From Helianthus annuus (taxonomy: Eukaryota > Streptophyta > Magnoliopsida > Asterales > Asteraceae), in NCBI RefSeq assembly GCF_002127325.2, contig NC_035444.2, forward strand, positions 40,475,379 through 40,539,378: DNA of 64,000 nucleotides, written 5' to 3'. The position numbers were made by a program, and so were the translations under genes. Shown in pieces: positions 10,701 to 21,887 of the stretch. Position 1 is the first letter of the stretch, and each line of letters begins with the position of its first letter. The notes under the pieces are model-generated. The model had not been told where the DNA came from and searched no databases. It was given only the letters and a program-made list of their open reading frames with translations.

Positions 10701-12529
10701 ACGAACGCAACTACACGACGCACGATTTAGAGCTGGGAGCTGTTGTTTTTGCGCTTAAGATATGGCGACACTACCTGTACGGTACCAGGTGCACGATTTA
10801 CACCGATCACAGGAGTCTCGAGCACATTCTTAAGCAGAAGGATTTGAACATGCGTCAACGACGATGGGTCGAGTTACTTAATGACTACGAATGCGCTATC
10901 AAGTATCATCCAGGCAAAGCCAATGTTGTGGCTGATGCCCTTAGTCGAAAGGACACTTTACCGAAGCGCGTGCGAGCGCTACAGCTTACGATTCAGTCTA
11001 GCCTTCCAGCACAGATACGAAATGCTCAGACAGAAGCACTGAAGCCCGAAAATGTCAAGGCTGAAGCCTTACGCGGCTCACGACAGCAAATGGAACAGAA
11101 GGCAGACGGCGCCTACTATGTAACGGGCCGGATTTGGGTCCCACTTTATGGCGGTTTACGCGAACTTGTAATGGATGAAGCTCACAAGTCTCGCTATTCG
11201 GTACATCCAGGGTCGGATAAGATGTACCACGATATCAGCACTACTTATTGGTGGCCTAGTATGAAGGCTCACATTGCTACGTACGTTGGAAAATGCTTGA
11301 CCTGTGCAAGAGTCAAGGTCGAATATCAGAAGCCAGCAGGGCTACTTCAGCAGCCTAAGATACCACAGTGGAAATGGGAAGAAATTTCCATGGATTTCGT
11401 TACAGGCCTACCTAGATCCCAGCGTGGGAACAATACAATATGGGTCATAGTTGATCGACTCACCAAGTCTGCACACTTCCTGCCGATTAAGGAAACGGAC
11501 AAGTTCTCCACACTCGCAGACGTCTATCTCAAAGAAGTTGTCTCGAGGCACGGGGTGCCCACATCTATCATTTCGGATCGCGATGCACGATTCACGTCAG
11601 AGCTTTGGCAAGCAATGCATAAATCTTTCGGCTCACGATTAGACATGAGCACAGCATATCATCCTCAGACGGATGGGCAGTCTGAGCGTACGATTCAAAC
11701 GCTTGAAGACATGCTTCGGGCATGCGTTATCGATTTCGGCAACGGCTGGGAAAAGCATCTCCCTTTGGTGGAGTTTTCTTACAATAACAGTTACCATACC
11801 AGCATTCAAGCCGCTCCATTCGAGGCATTGTACGGGCGTAAATGCCGGTCACCCCTCTGCTGGGCAGAGGTGGGGGATAGTCAAATTACGGGTCCAGAGA
11901 TTGTAGTGGACGCCACAGAAAAGATTGCACAGATACGACAACGCATGGCGGCAGCACGCGACCGTCAGAAAGCCTACGCGGACAAGCGTAGAAAGCCATT
12001 GGAATTCGAGGTCGGGGACCGGGTTTTATTGAAAGTTTCACCCTGGAAGGGTGTGGTTCGTTTCGGCAAACGGGGTAAACTGAATCCGCGGTATGTCGGA
12101 CCATTCGAAATCATTGAAAAGATTGGCAAGGTAGCCTACAAGTTGAACCTACCAGCTGAACTCGGGGCAGTTCACAATGTCTTTCATGTATCGAACTTAA
12201 AGAAGTGCCTATCAGATGAAAACCTCATCATTCCTTTTAAGGAACTTACTATCGACGAGCGGTTGCAGTTCGTCGAGGAACCTGTTGAAATCACGGACCG
12301 GGATGTGAAGGTCCTCAAACACAAGAGAATCCCTCTTGTTCGAGTTCGTTGGAACTCCAAACGTGGCCCAGAGTACACCTGGGAACGCGAAGACAGGATG
12401 ACAGAAAAGTACCCCCAGTTATTCGGGAACAAGGCAACCACTACTGAGGCTGAAGCTACTACTTCGGAATTTCGGGACGAAATTCCAGATCAACGGGGGG
12501 AGGATGTGACACCCCAGGAAAATCAGTGA
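7790..12529 (+). CDS. Gypsy-1 gag-pol polyprotein (with a candidate 99-bp intron at 7878-7976)
   Basis: Encodes capsid and all enzymes for retrotransposition. I start at ATG 7790 ([16 protein letters not shown]). A 99-bp stretch with an in-frame stop, flanked by CAAGCAG|GTAGGA and CACAATAG|GT, looks like an intron; splicing gives 1546 residues. Order: gag with [11 protein letters not shown] and LTWWN (residues 40-200), zinc knuckles [14 protein letters not shown] near 304 and [14 protein letters not shown] near 350, protease DSGADTSY near 428, reverse transcriptase with FIDDILIY (catalytic D764, D765), RNase H starting at VYCDAS, integrase zinc region, and a DDE core D1169, D1230, E1266 with 35 residues between the last two. 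A GPF motif (RYVGPFEII) and a chromodomain-like C-terminus ([12 protein letters not shown]) follow. There is no frameshift or stop elsewhere. Without the intron an alternative, non-ATG start would be needed. Confidence 0.93.
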
Positions 12530-12605
12530 ACAGTACAGTTTACCTAGCTTCCTCAGTGAGTGCATACCAAATTTCGGGACGAAATTTCCAATTAGTTGGG
12601 GATAA
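12495..12605 (+). promoter_or_regulatory. Purine tracts before the Gypsy-1 3' LTR, one real and one relict
   Basis: The tract next to the LTR is weak (GTTGGGGATAA, 12595-12605). About 100 bp upstream, inside the end of the coding region, is a stronger one, GGGGGGAGGATGTGACA (12495-12511), that looks exactly like a purine tract plus LTR start. Both are preceded by TTTCGGGACGAAATT. The upstream copy appears to be a relict boundary. Confidence 0.6.
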
Positions 12606-14864
12606 TGTGACAACTCGAACTTTAGGCTTGCTTGATGTAACGTTACGTGCTTATGTGACATTGAATTAATAAATGTTATGATGTTATGTGCCTTATGTGT
12701 GTATGTTATGTTTATTTTTATCGAGCCCAAACCAAACACTAAACCCGATCGCACAAGGTTTAATGGTCACACAAGCCCTTTGGGCCACACTTGAAATCGG
12801 ACTCCACTTGATACCCGAGTTGGGCTCGGCCCACTCCCCATTCGCAACACACAAAACCGAGTTAGGGGTTTTGTTTTACCACTTTTGCAAATCACAAACA
12901 CACACAAACCCTAGAAGCTTTCCTCTCTCTCTCTCGGCTTGCTTGGAACTCGACGGCACACACACACACTTTGAAGCTTTTGAAACGAATCGATCCTCTA
13001 CCTTCAATCCAATCGGTTAGTGTTTGATTGTGTTTTAGTAATTGAATGTTGTTGTTATTACATGCTTTGGTTTGAACGAGTATGATTGATTGTTATGTCA
13101 AACAATATGAACCGTATATAGACGATCTTGTGGATCGGTTTGCATGTCAATAACTTGGAAATTGATTTGATGATGCTTGCTAAACTGCCGTGATGATTAT
13201 TTAGTTCGAATTATAATAATGATGTTCATAAGAATCGGCCGTTATGTATTGTTTTGGACAAGTGTTCTTGATTACGTTTGGTATTAGGGTTCATGAAAAT
13301 TGATGTTGCTTTCCCTTGTTTGATCGATAATTACCATATTATGAAACTGATAAAGGTTGGTAATTGATGATAATTGTCATGTTTGATCTGAATTCGAAAC
13401 TGCCAAGGATGTTAGCTGAAATCACGGGGTTAATTGACTAGAATTATGGAAGGCTGTTACATGCGCACGGTTGCGACTCGGCATCACCAGTTGCGAGTCG
13501 GAACCCCACTCGAGACCAAACCGCACGAACCGCAACCACGGTTGCGAGTCCCGTTGCGACTCGTAACCAGACCATGATGAACCGAGATCTCCATTGCGAC
13601 TCGCAACCAGCTGTTGCGACTCGTAATCTCCGGTTGCGACTCGAGATCTCCGTTGCGACTCGAGACCATCGTTTACACGCACACTGTTGGGCCTTCACTG
13701 TCACGGGCCCAATCTATTGAGCCCAACGATTTGAATTGTGAACTGTTTATTAATGGACTTGTATGCGTTTACTAATTGGGCCGATTGAGAATCTGAACCG
13801 TTTTGTTATTGGGCTGCTTATGTCATTGGGCCGGGTATGATTGGACTTAGACAATTGAATCACGCATGCTATGCCTTATCTGCTTACGTGCATACGTGTT
13901 TGCCATGACTATACGTGATTACTATATACGTGCTACATACGAACCTGACTCGTATATAACCATGATAGGACGTGAGTGACCATTTACTTGCTACTTGTAC
14001 TTTCTGTGTATCTGCCGAGCAAACCAAGGTGAGTTCACACAGCCAAGGCATGGGATTCCCGGGTTGGGAATTGGGTTGGATATGATGGATATGGAATGAT
14101 TACTCGTACTTACGCATATACCAGACTATAGACCATCGTCCTCAGGTTAGTCAGGACACGTTACGTAAAGCCTACGTAACCCAGTATATTTTCCATATGT
14201 CTCCCGGGTCGGGAAGGACACGTTACGTAAAGCCTACGTAACCCAATACCATCCACTGGCTTCCAGATCGGAAGGCCACGCTGCGTAAAGCCTACGTAGC
14301 CCCCACACGTACCACTGTCCTCGGGGAAGGGCGCGTCACGTAAAGCCTACGTGACCCTGTACGTTTTCCTGTTCTCGGTAAAGAAGAACACATGGTCGGA
14401 AGTTAGTCTAGTAAGTACCGTTAATGAGAAGCCCTCATTAGCCAGGATAAACATGGGAAGCCCCCACCAGTATTACGATCACTAGTATGGGAAGCCCCCA
14501 CTAGCTATACTTATGCATTACGTTATGAACTTACTTGCTGTGAACTCGCTCAACTAGTTTGTTGATTATTTGCTGCATGCCTTGCAGGACCTTAGGTATA
14601 CTGGAGCTTGCACAGGGAGGAGCAGGTCGTTGTGGGATACGGATCGTGAACTATTTATGAACTTATTACTCGTATAACTATTTTGAGATTACTTACTATG
14701 CTTCCGCTACTTAAACGATGTTGGTTTTGAAACATCAATCATGTCATGATGATTTACATTATTTACTTTTATATATGCTATGTTTGATATGATTGATGGC
14801 TTGATCCTGGTCAGTCACGCTCCCAAGCGGTGGTATTCCGCGGGTGGATTTTGGGGGTGTGACA
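12606..14864 (+). repeat. Gypsy-1 3' LTR
   Basis: Same length (2259 bp) as the 5' LTR and no differences noticed. It ends GGGTGTGACA and is followed by the GGTTA duplication. It carries the same word array, candidate intron and hairpins as the 5' copy. Confidence 0.95.
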
Positions 14865-15135
14865 GGTTATATAAAGCCCTTCAATATACATACATATGTA
14901 TGTATATATATGTGTGTGAGTGGGGGGATTTGTGTTAGAGAACATCACGCCGCGAAGGATATAGCGCCGGAGAAGAAAAACCTCCCCATAGCGCTTGCCG
15001 TAATGGTGTTGGCGGCGCTATGGGGGCGTGATGCTAGCTTTTGGCGTGATATCAAGCTCACTACAGGTGGCCTAAGAGAAAGGTTGTTTCAAACCAATTT
15101 AGTTTTTAAATGAGTTGAGTTGAGCCGTTGAGTTT

Positions 15136-16213
15136 GGTGTTGTTTGTTTTTTCTGTAGGAAAAGGTCTGCAGTCTGCAGACCACATCTGCAGGCATCTGC
15201 AGAAGAAGAGGTGGACCAAAGGTCTGCATTCTGCAAGAAGAAGAGGTTTTGTTTTTTTTATACATAAACCTCTTCACACACATTACACACACAACACACA
15301 CCAGACTATTCTCTCTGCTTTCACTTCACCACCGCCACCACTTCACCACCGCCACCACTTCACCACCGCCACCACTTCACCACCGCCACCACTGCACCAC
15401 AGCCACCACCGTCACTACTACACCACAGATCGATGATGATGATGATGCAGATCGACCACCGCCATCAAAACCCACCAACACCGCCGCCCCCTCTCTCTCG
15501 ACGATCTCTCTCTCTCTCTCTTCGTTCCAGATGTCGATGATGATGATGATGAGGGTTTTCGATTTAGGGTTTTGTTTGCGATCGATGTTGATGATGATGA
15601 GGGTTTTCGATTTGGGGGTTTTGTTTGTGATGTTGATGATGATGTCGGAGGTGGTGGCGGAGTGGAGGTGGAGCAGAGGTGGTGGCGGAGTGGAGGTGGA
15701 GGTGGAGCAGATTTGGGGGTTTTGTTTGTGATGTCGATTTGGGGTTGGACAGCAGAGGTGGTGGCGGAGTGGAGGTGGAGCAGATGGTGTCGGAGGTGTA
15801 AATGGTGTCGGAGTGGAGATGGTGGTGGCAGAGGAGGTTGGAGGTGGAGATGGTGGCGGAGGTGGAGGTGGAGGTGGTTGCAGGTGGGGTGTGATAGCAG
15901 GTGGGTGTTGGTGACGGTGGTTGTGGCAGGGATGTGGTGGTGGCGGTGGTGGCAGGGATGTGGTGGTGGAGGTGGTGGCGGTGTGGCAGGGATGTGGTGG
16001 TGGAGGTGGTGGCAGGGAAGAAGAGGTTTGCGTGGTGAAGAGGTTCCAAGAAGACATGGGTCATTGTCTGCGTGGTGAAGGGTCTCGTAGACCTTTTTTA
16101 ATGAAAGGTCTGCGAGAAAACAAACAATCTGCAGCATCCAAACGTCTGCCCGCGTCTGCGCGGCGCAGACATAAGTGGCCAGAAGTACTTCTGGCCAAAA
16201 AACAAACACCCCC
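15136..16213. mobile_element. Foldback-type non-autonomous element with CCACC/GGTGG halves
   Basis: Left end GGTGTTGTTTGTTTTTT; right end, read inverted, GGGGGTGTTTGTTTTTTGG. TTT flanks both sides (15133-15135 and 16214-16216). Subterminal words rich in TCTGCAG and TCTGCG recur near both ends, including GGCCAGAAGTACTTCTGGCC, a 20-bp perfect palindrome near 16180. The left half is CCACCGCCACCACTTCA repeats, the right half GGTGGTGGCGGAGGTGG repeats, so the strands could fold into a long imperfect hairpin. Long reading frames on both strands are by-products of the triplet repeats. The superfamily is uncertain (hAT- or Harbinger-like ends). Confidence 0.6.
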
Positions 16214-16349
16214 TTTGTAAATAAGCTAAACCCAAACCCAAATTAAGGTTAGTTTGTTTGTTGGTTTGAATAATTTGGATGAATAAAGTATTTTATTTTT
16301 GTATTGAATGATAGTTTATAAGGTTTTTTTTACAATTTTTTTAGAACGA

Positions 16350-16512
16350 CGACTTTTGGATTGACCGGCTGGTCGCAAGTCGACTTGTGAGACCGACCCC
16401 GGTTCGAGAACCCATAGGGTTTCTCCATTGAGGGCATAACACAGGTTTAACGGACGTAAACCGTGTCCTCAGAGAAACCATAACCCCAGATACCACTTGA
16501 TACTAGTTACAT
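16350..16512 (+). mobile_element. Possible tRNA-derived SINE
   Basis: A Pol III B-box-like GGTTCGAGAACC at about 16401 sits some 30 bp after an A-box-like TGGTCGCAAGTCG, roughly the spacing seen in tRNA-derived SINEs. T-rich runs flank it (16325-16342 and 16519-16530). No clean target duplication. The remaining sequence 16217-16695 shows nothing else recognisable. Confidence 0.3.
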
Positions 16513-16835
16513 CACCAAAAGTTTTTTTTTAAATGGTCATGAGTTTTAAAATTTTGATGGTGTAAAATTGCTAATATATCTAACATTTCTACTTCTGATT
16601 AGTTTTTTTTTAATGGTTATGAGTTTTAAAATATTTGCCAAGTTTTCCAAGTAAATGCAGTATGTTCTGAATTTTGGTCTACAGGCCATGACCCAGTTAG
16701 GCTATGGGGTGTGGAGGGGTTTGGGTTGGGGGCATTGCTTGCCACGTGACGAGGGTGGAATCCATAAGCTAATACTCAAAAACTAGGGGTGTGGTGGGGC
16801 GTCGCTTAGCTGGGCATCACCAGCCATGTGGAATT

Positions 16836-17269
16836 TGTTGGTTCAGTTCTGTTTGTACATGAAGGAAAACAATAAAACATACCTGTTATAGCAGACAGTG
16901 CGTTGGAGAATCCAGTAATGGAGTTCGACATGCTTGTCATCGTGATCTGGTTCCTCCTTAGGGTGTTGACTAATGATGAGGACTTAGAAAACCGAAAAGG
17001 GTATCGGTTAGGAGAGGAGGTAGTTCGTGATGATGTTATGGCTAATGGGGTGTGTGTAATTGTGTAACTGAGTAACCCCTTAACCTCCACTTAACTCTCC
17101 TTATATAAGCACCCAGGAGGAAACCCTAATTAGTTAATAAGGGTAATATGGTCCATCAACAATTACCAACTAATTATTTAATAGGTTCTAATATATTTTG
17201 ATCTCTATCATGTAAATGATTATGATGGCTATAGATTAAATATTAATACGTAATATATTTAATCTTACA
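16836..17269 (-). repeat. Copia-1 3' LTR (left copy)
   Basis: 434 bp. A TATATAAG-like box is visible on the minus strand near 17100-17108 (CTTATATAAG). Differs from the right copy at five positions by eye, for example CATACC versus CATATC. Confidence 0.92.
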
Positions 17270-17280
17270 TTCTCCCACTT

Positions 17281-17591
17281 AGCCGAGTAATCATTTACTA
17301 TGAGTATTAGATAAGCCTGATCAGGAGTTAACACTCATTTTAGCCTTAAACAAGTACTATAGCAGAAAAATACAGCCGTTGAATCATTATGCGACTCAGG
17401 ACCCCCATTAATCATACTATAGCCTTAATTTAAAACCTAATCATTATGATCAAAATACGCGTAAGCCCTTTGTTTGACTTGTAAATTTATTTGTCTATAT
17501 GCCATTATACCGGTTGAACATATTCTAACAGACATACAAAATCAAACTGAGGAAATTTCATTAATCATAAACATAAGTTAGTACAATATGC
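17281..17591 (-). other. Copia-1 3' non-coding stretch
   Basis: Between the RNase H stop and the purine tract; AT-rich, no gene or repeat seen. Confidence 0.6.
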
Positions 17592-19880
17592 TCAAATAAG
17601 GTCTTTACTAAATCCCATATCCCGAACATGTTCTTCATAAACCTTAGGAGGGAGACCTTTAGTCATCGGATCCGCAAGCATATCCTTAGTACTAATATAC
17701 TCGATACATAGATTATTTTCCTCAACTCGTTCACGTACAAATAGATATTTTGTATCGAGATATAAACCAGCTCCAGTCGAACTGTTACTGTTCGAGAAAC
17801 TAACGGCAGCTGAATTATCACAGTAAAGCTTCAATGGTCTAGAAATGGAATTAACGATTTTGAGTCCAGTGACCAGATTTTTAAGCAACATTCCATGACA
17901 GATTGCGTTATAAACAGCAATGTATTCTGCCATCATTGTGGAAGTTGTGGTCAACTGTTGTTTATGACTCTTCCATGAGATAGGGCCGCCTGCTAACATA
18001 AAGATATAGCCCGAAGTGGATTTCTTGTCATCTTTGCATTTGGCAAAGTCAGAATCAGAATAGCCCACCACTTCTAAATGATCACTTCTTCTATAAGTCA
18101 GTTTATAGTCTTTCGTCCCTTGCAGATATCGAAGTACCTTCTTAGCTGCTTTCCAGTGATCTAGGCCAGGATTTGTCTGATAACGGCCTAGCATTCCAGC
18201 AATATAAGCGATATCTGGGCGAGTACAGACTTGAGCATACATCAAGCTCCCGACTACTGACGCATAAGGTATCTGACTCATTTGCTCCTTCTCAACCTCT
18301 GTTGTCGGACACTGGAATGAACCGAAAACATTTCCTTTAACTACTGGAGCGACGGAGGGTTTGCACTGTTGCATGTTATATCGTGTAAGGACACAATCTA
18401 TGTAAGCCCTTTGGGACAATCCTAAAATCCCTTTGTGTCTATCTCGGTGAATTTCGATGCCAATGACGTAAGAAGCATCTCCGAGATCCTTCATGTCGAA
18501 GTTATGCGAAAGTAACCGCTTCTACTCATGCAACATGTCTAAACTATTACTTGCCAATAGAATATCATCTACGTAAAGGACAAGTATAGTAAAGTTACTC
18601 CCACTCATCTTGAGGTAGGTGCATTGATCCACTTGATTCTTCATAAAACCTTGCCTCTTCATGACTTCGTCAAACTTGAGGTACCACTGACGTGATGCTT
18701 GTTTCAACCCGTAAATGGATTTCTTCAACTTACAGACTAGATGCTCCTGACCCTCAGGTTTAAAGCCTTCAGGTTGTTTCATGTAAACATCTTCGTCCAA
18801 ATCTCCGTTAAGGAAAGCGGTTTTAACGTCCATCTGATGCAGCTCTAAATCGAAATGAGCTACTAGGGCCATGACGATCCTTAATGAATCTTTACGAGAG
18901 ACAGGTGAAAACGTCTCTTGATAATCAATTCCCTCTTTCTGAGTGTAGCCCTTTGCAACCAATCTCGCTTTGTAGCGTTCAACGTTCCCATTCGGATTCA
19001 GTTTTGTTTTGAACACCCATTTGCATCCTACGGGTTTGACTCCGTTGGGTAATTCTACCAAATCCCAAACGTCATTTTTCTTCATGGATTCAAGCTCATC
19101 AATCATTGCTTTATTCCATTCAGAAGACTGATCACTGCTAATGGCTTCATTGTAAGAGATAGGATCATTGAGCTTTCCGGGATCCATTTCAGTCAGGTAG
19201 GTAACATAATCATCCCAATTAGTAGGCCTTCTTTGCCTAGATGACCTCCTGAGTGGATTATCGGGTACAGCGTTGTCTTGGTTTTGAGCGTTTGATGTGC
19301 CTTCGTCATGAGGTATAATGGGTTCTAATTGTGGAGGTGAATTTGGAGTTGGTGCAGTAGCTTCAGGTGCAGTAGTTGCATTGGGTACAAGAGGAGTAAT
19401 CGGAGTAATGGTAAGCGACGAGTCTCTCTCCCCCGCGTCTTGTACTTCTTGCAATTCTTCGTAAGGGTTGGTACTGCTCCCACTGACCTTGAAATTCTCC
19501 AGGAACGCGGCACGCTTGGTTTCAACAATACGGGTGACATGGGAAGGACAATAGAAACGATAACCCTTAGAGTTCTCAGGATACCCGATAAAGAAACAGA
19601 TAACTGTTTTAGGGTCAAGTTTCCTTAGGAAAGGATTGTAAAGTTTTGCTTCAGCAATGCAGCCCCATACTTTCATATATTTAAGACTCGGTTTCCTTCC
19701 TGTCCAAAGTTCATAAGGAGTTTTAGGGACAGACTTAGAAGGAACTCTATTGAGTATATGAACAGTTGCTTTTAACGCTTCAGTCTAGGGGAATAATGGT
19801 AAATTAGTGTTGGCTAACATACTGCGCACCATGTTCATAAGGGTACGGTTTCTTCTTTCAGCGACACCGTTCTGCTGAGG
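17592..19880 (-). pseudogene. Copia-1 pol, second half: integrase end, reverse transcriptase, RNase H
   Basis: Continues the integrase from PQQNGVAERRN (holding the catalytic glutamate) at 19880, then the conserved [15 protein letters not shown] block. Reverse transcriptase has [21 protein letters not shown] and the catalytic YVDD near 18563-18574; RNase H has SDSDFAKCKDDKKSTSGY and ADPMTKGLPP. An in-frame TAG lies at 19785-19787 and another just after LDMLHE near 18520. The enzyme regions are otherwise well preserved, which fits a fairly recent death. Confidence 0.9.
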
Positions 19881-20370
19881 TGTACTGATGTGTGTAAAAT
19901 GCAACATATAAAACACATCAATTAAGGCATAAAACTAACCCTTTTTAAGTACTAATGTTGGAAAAAGAGTGTTTTTGTCTTCCTTTTGTATTTTCAGGAT
20001 GAAATGAGCTCAAAATCACAAAAGAAGCAAAAAGACCACTAATTCTACCATAAATACAAGAAAAGGAACAAAAGTAAACTGCCCGGACCCTCAACGGCAC
20101 CTCCCAAGACAAAGAGAAGAGAACAGAGTCTGAACACGCCCCGTGTCCAGTGAACACGGGGGCGTGCCCAGGAAGCAGCAGAAAAGACAAACCAGTAGAA
20201 GCTTCCATTGCTCACCACGGGGCCGTGCCCAGCGGGCACGGGGGCGTGTTGAAAGTACAGCAGGCGCATTAATTGTAATTCGCAATTACAATTAATGAAG
20301 AGAGAGAATGTCAGACGGGCACGGGGCCGTGTCCAGCGGACACGGGGCCGTGTCCAGCGTTCTGTTCAGC

Positions 20371-20380
20371 CTATAAATAG
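20371..20380 (+). promoter_or_regulatory. TATA box of the element A LTR
   Basis: CTATAAATAG, immediately after the last palindrome pair. The same box is at 25935-25944 in the 3' LTR, and at 45688-45697 and 60486-60495 in element B, so it is strictly conserved. Transcription would start near 20400. Confidence 0.8.
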
Positions 20381-20974
20381 AGGAGCTTGGTTTCATTCTC
20401 TCTCATCCCTTGGCACACCACCTCTCTGACACTTCATCCACCACCCATCACCACCATAACACCACCATCCACCACCATCATCCATTGTCCATCGTAGAGT
20501 GTGTGAGTCGTCTCGGGATCCAAGATTGATCGTAAGAGTTCTTGACAATCAAGGCCATGTTTGCCTAAGTCTCTTACATCACTTGGTGAAGACAAGTGTT
20601 TAGTATAATACTTTTTATTTTTAATCTTTTGCACTTTTTATTTGGTTTTGTATTAATGACTTTAATAACTAGTTACTTATGTTGAAGGTGATCTTTCCTT
20701 ATCGTTTGTCCGTGGTGTCTTGGCGTTATTTTACTGTCTATATAAAATAAAAGATTTTCACCATTCATATCTCCACGGTCTATATGGAGGTATGTTGGCT
20801 ACCTGGTCGGGGGTTAAGGGAACGGTTTGGTAAGGGTCTTGCCCTTGTTCAGCGTTTAGAGGTCCTGCTTGGGACCTGGGTCAAATTTAGTAGGATCTCC
20901 TTCAATGCCCATAGGTATTGGATGGCGGGGATCCAAACTCTTTGACCCCCTCATAAGCTAACTACTATTAATAC

Positions 20975-21182
20975 TATAACCCGGCTATTTAGGACTGTAT
21001 CCCTGCTGACTCAGACTACTTAGCCGAGGGTAACGTCACCGCCAAAAGCGGGGCCTACCATAATTTGCATTAATAACTTAATTCATTATCTTTCAATAAT
21101 CCGACCCTTTAGGATTGTATCCTTGCTGACTCAAACTACTGGGTTGAGGGTAACGTCGCCTTCAAAAGAGGGGCCTACTACA
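20975..21182 (+). repeat. Tandem pair of about 116-bp units in the element A LTR
   Basis: Two diverged copies of a unit containing AGGACTGTATCCCTGCTGAC, CTCA.ACTAC, GAGGGTAACGTC and GGGGCCTAC. Both copies survive in every LTR of elements A and B, so the duplication predates the split of the two copies. Its position in the transcribed leader suggests an RNA role, but none is shown. Confidence 0.75.
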
Positions 21183-21584
21183 ATAACTAAGATAATCTCT
21201 TAAACAAGTGCAAAAGTGCGAAAATAATCAAAGGTTATACTGATACACGTGTCGGATCCAAGTGATTCATCTTGTCTATCTGTTTTTGTTTTATTTTCTT
21301 TTTCAGCATTTAGTTAGTTTTTATTTTTCTTAGTTTAAAACATTTTTCTAACTTTTTGATTTGATTAGACGTTGAGGATAAACCGGTATTAAAAGCTCTT
21401 GTGTCCTTGGACGACCTCGGTATCTTACCAACACTATACTACGTCCACGATGGGTGCACTTGCCCATATGTGTGTTTAGTGTTAGTGAATATCGTGTTTT
21501 ATAAATTTAAAACTTGGCTAAAAGTGTAAAAAGGGCTTAAATAAACATCTAAAAATATATTACACTACACACGCATCAAGTTTT

Positions 21585-21602
21585 TGGCGCCGTTGCCGGG
21601 GA
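21585..21602 (+). promoter_or_regulatory. Element A primer binding site (tRNA-Asp)
   Basis: TGGCGCCGTTGCCGGGGA is complementary to the 3' end of plant tRNA-Asp, the primer typical of Athila-type elements. It starts six bases after the LTR; element B has the identical site at 46892-46909. Confidence 0.85.
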
Positions 21603-21887
21603 CACAAGGATTTTAAGAAAGTTAGGAATCAACGGCCTAATCATCTTTTTATTTTTCTTTAATTTTTAGGATTTTTTTTTAGATTTTTCAGCTTCTGCAG
21701 AGCTCAGCACGGGGCCGTGCCCGCTGAACACGCCCCGTGCCCAATCATTGGAACTGGCAATCCTGTTTTATATCAGACAGTAGGCTGAACACGGGGCCGT
21801 GTCCACTCAACACGCCCCCGTGCCCAAGATTCAGTTGCTGAAAACAGAACCGTTTGATCCCGGCGGTTGGTAACTTCTGATACAAAC

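Larger units (their letters stand above)
5217..14864 (+). mobile_element. Gypsy-1: intact Ty3/Gypsy LTR retrotransposon (chromovirus, Tekay-like)
   Basis: A complete 9.65-kb element: LTR 5217-7475, initiator-Met primer site, one long gag-pol gene, short purine tract, LTR 12606-14864, and 5-bp target duplications GGTTA at 5212-5216 and 14865-14869. Both LTRs are 2259 bp, and I saw no difference between them, so insertion was recent. The reading frame is open apart from one candidate intron. It sits inside a small DNA element beside the DnaJ gene. Clade assignment is from protein style (C-terminal chromodomain-like block) and is less sure than the superfamily. Confidence 0.95.
5105..15068. mobile_element. 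Small 9-bp-duplication element split by Gypsy-1
   Basis: GGCCTAAGA occurs at 5096-5104 and again at 15069-15077. Removing Gypsy-1 and one copy of its GGTTA duplication leaves about 310 bp between them, with loosely matching inverted ends (left CCTTGTGTAGTCAAGC, right read inverted ACCTGTAGTGAGCTTG). A 9-bp duplication suggests a Mutator-type non-autonomous element. The ends match imperfectly, so this is tentative. Confidence 0.4.
19886..21578 (+). repeat. Element A 5' LTR
   Basis: Starts TGATGTGTGTAAAATGCAAC and ends CACGCATCA. Contains three palindrome pairs (about 20137-20172, 20214-20248, 20317-20360), TATA CTATAAATAG at 20371-20380, a CACC-rich leader, and two tandem copies of an about 116-bp unit (20975-21182). 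Confidence 0.92.

Noticed and set aside
15249..16209. Reading frames of 160 to 263 codons on both strands, rich in Pro/His/Thr or Gly/Val
   Set aside because: They overlap each other in several frames and are made of CCACC/GGTGG triplet repeats inside a foldback element; no start context, domain or conservation.
20137..20360. Regularly spaced CACGG..CCGTG palindromes considered as a CRISPR-like array
   Set aside because: Plant nuclear retroelement context, no unique spacers of constant length, no cas genes; spacing varies from a few to hundreds of bases.
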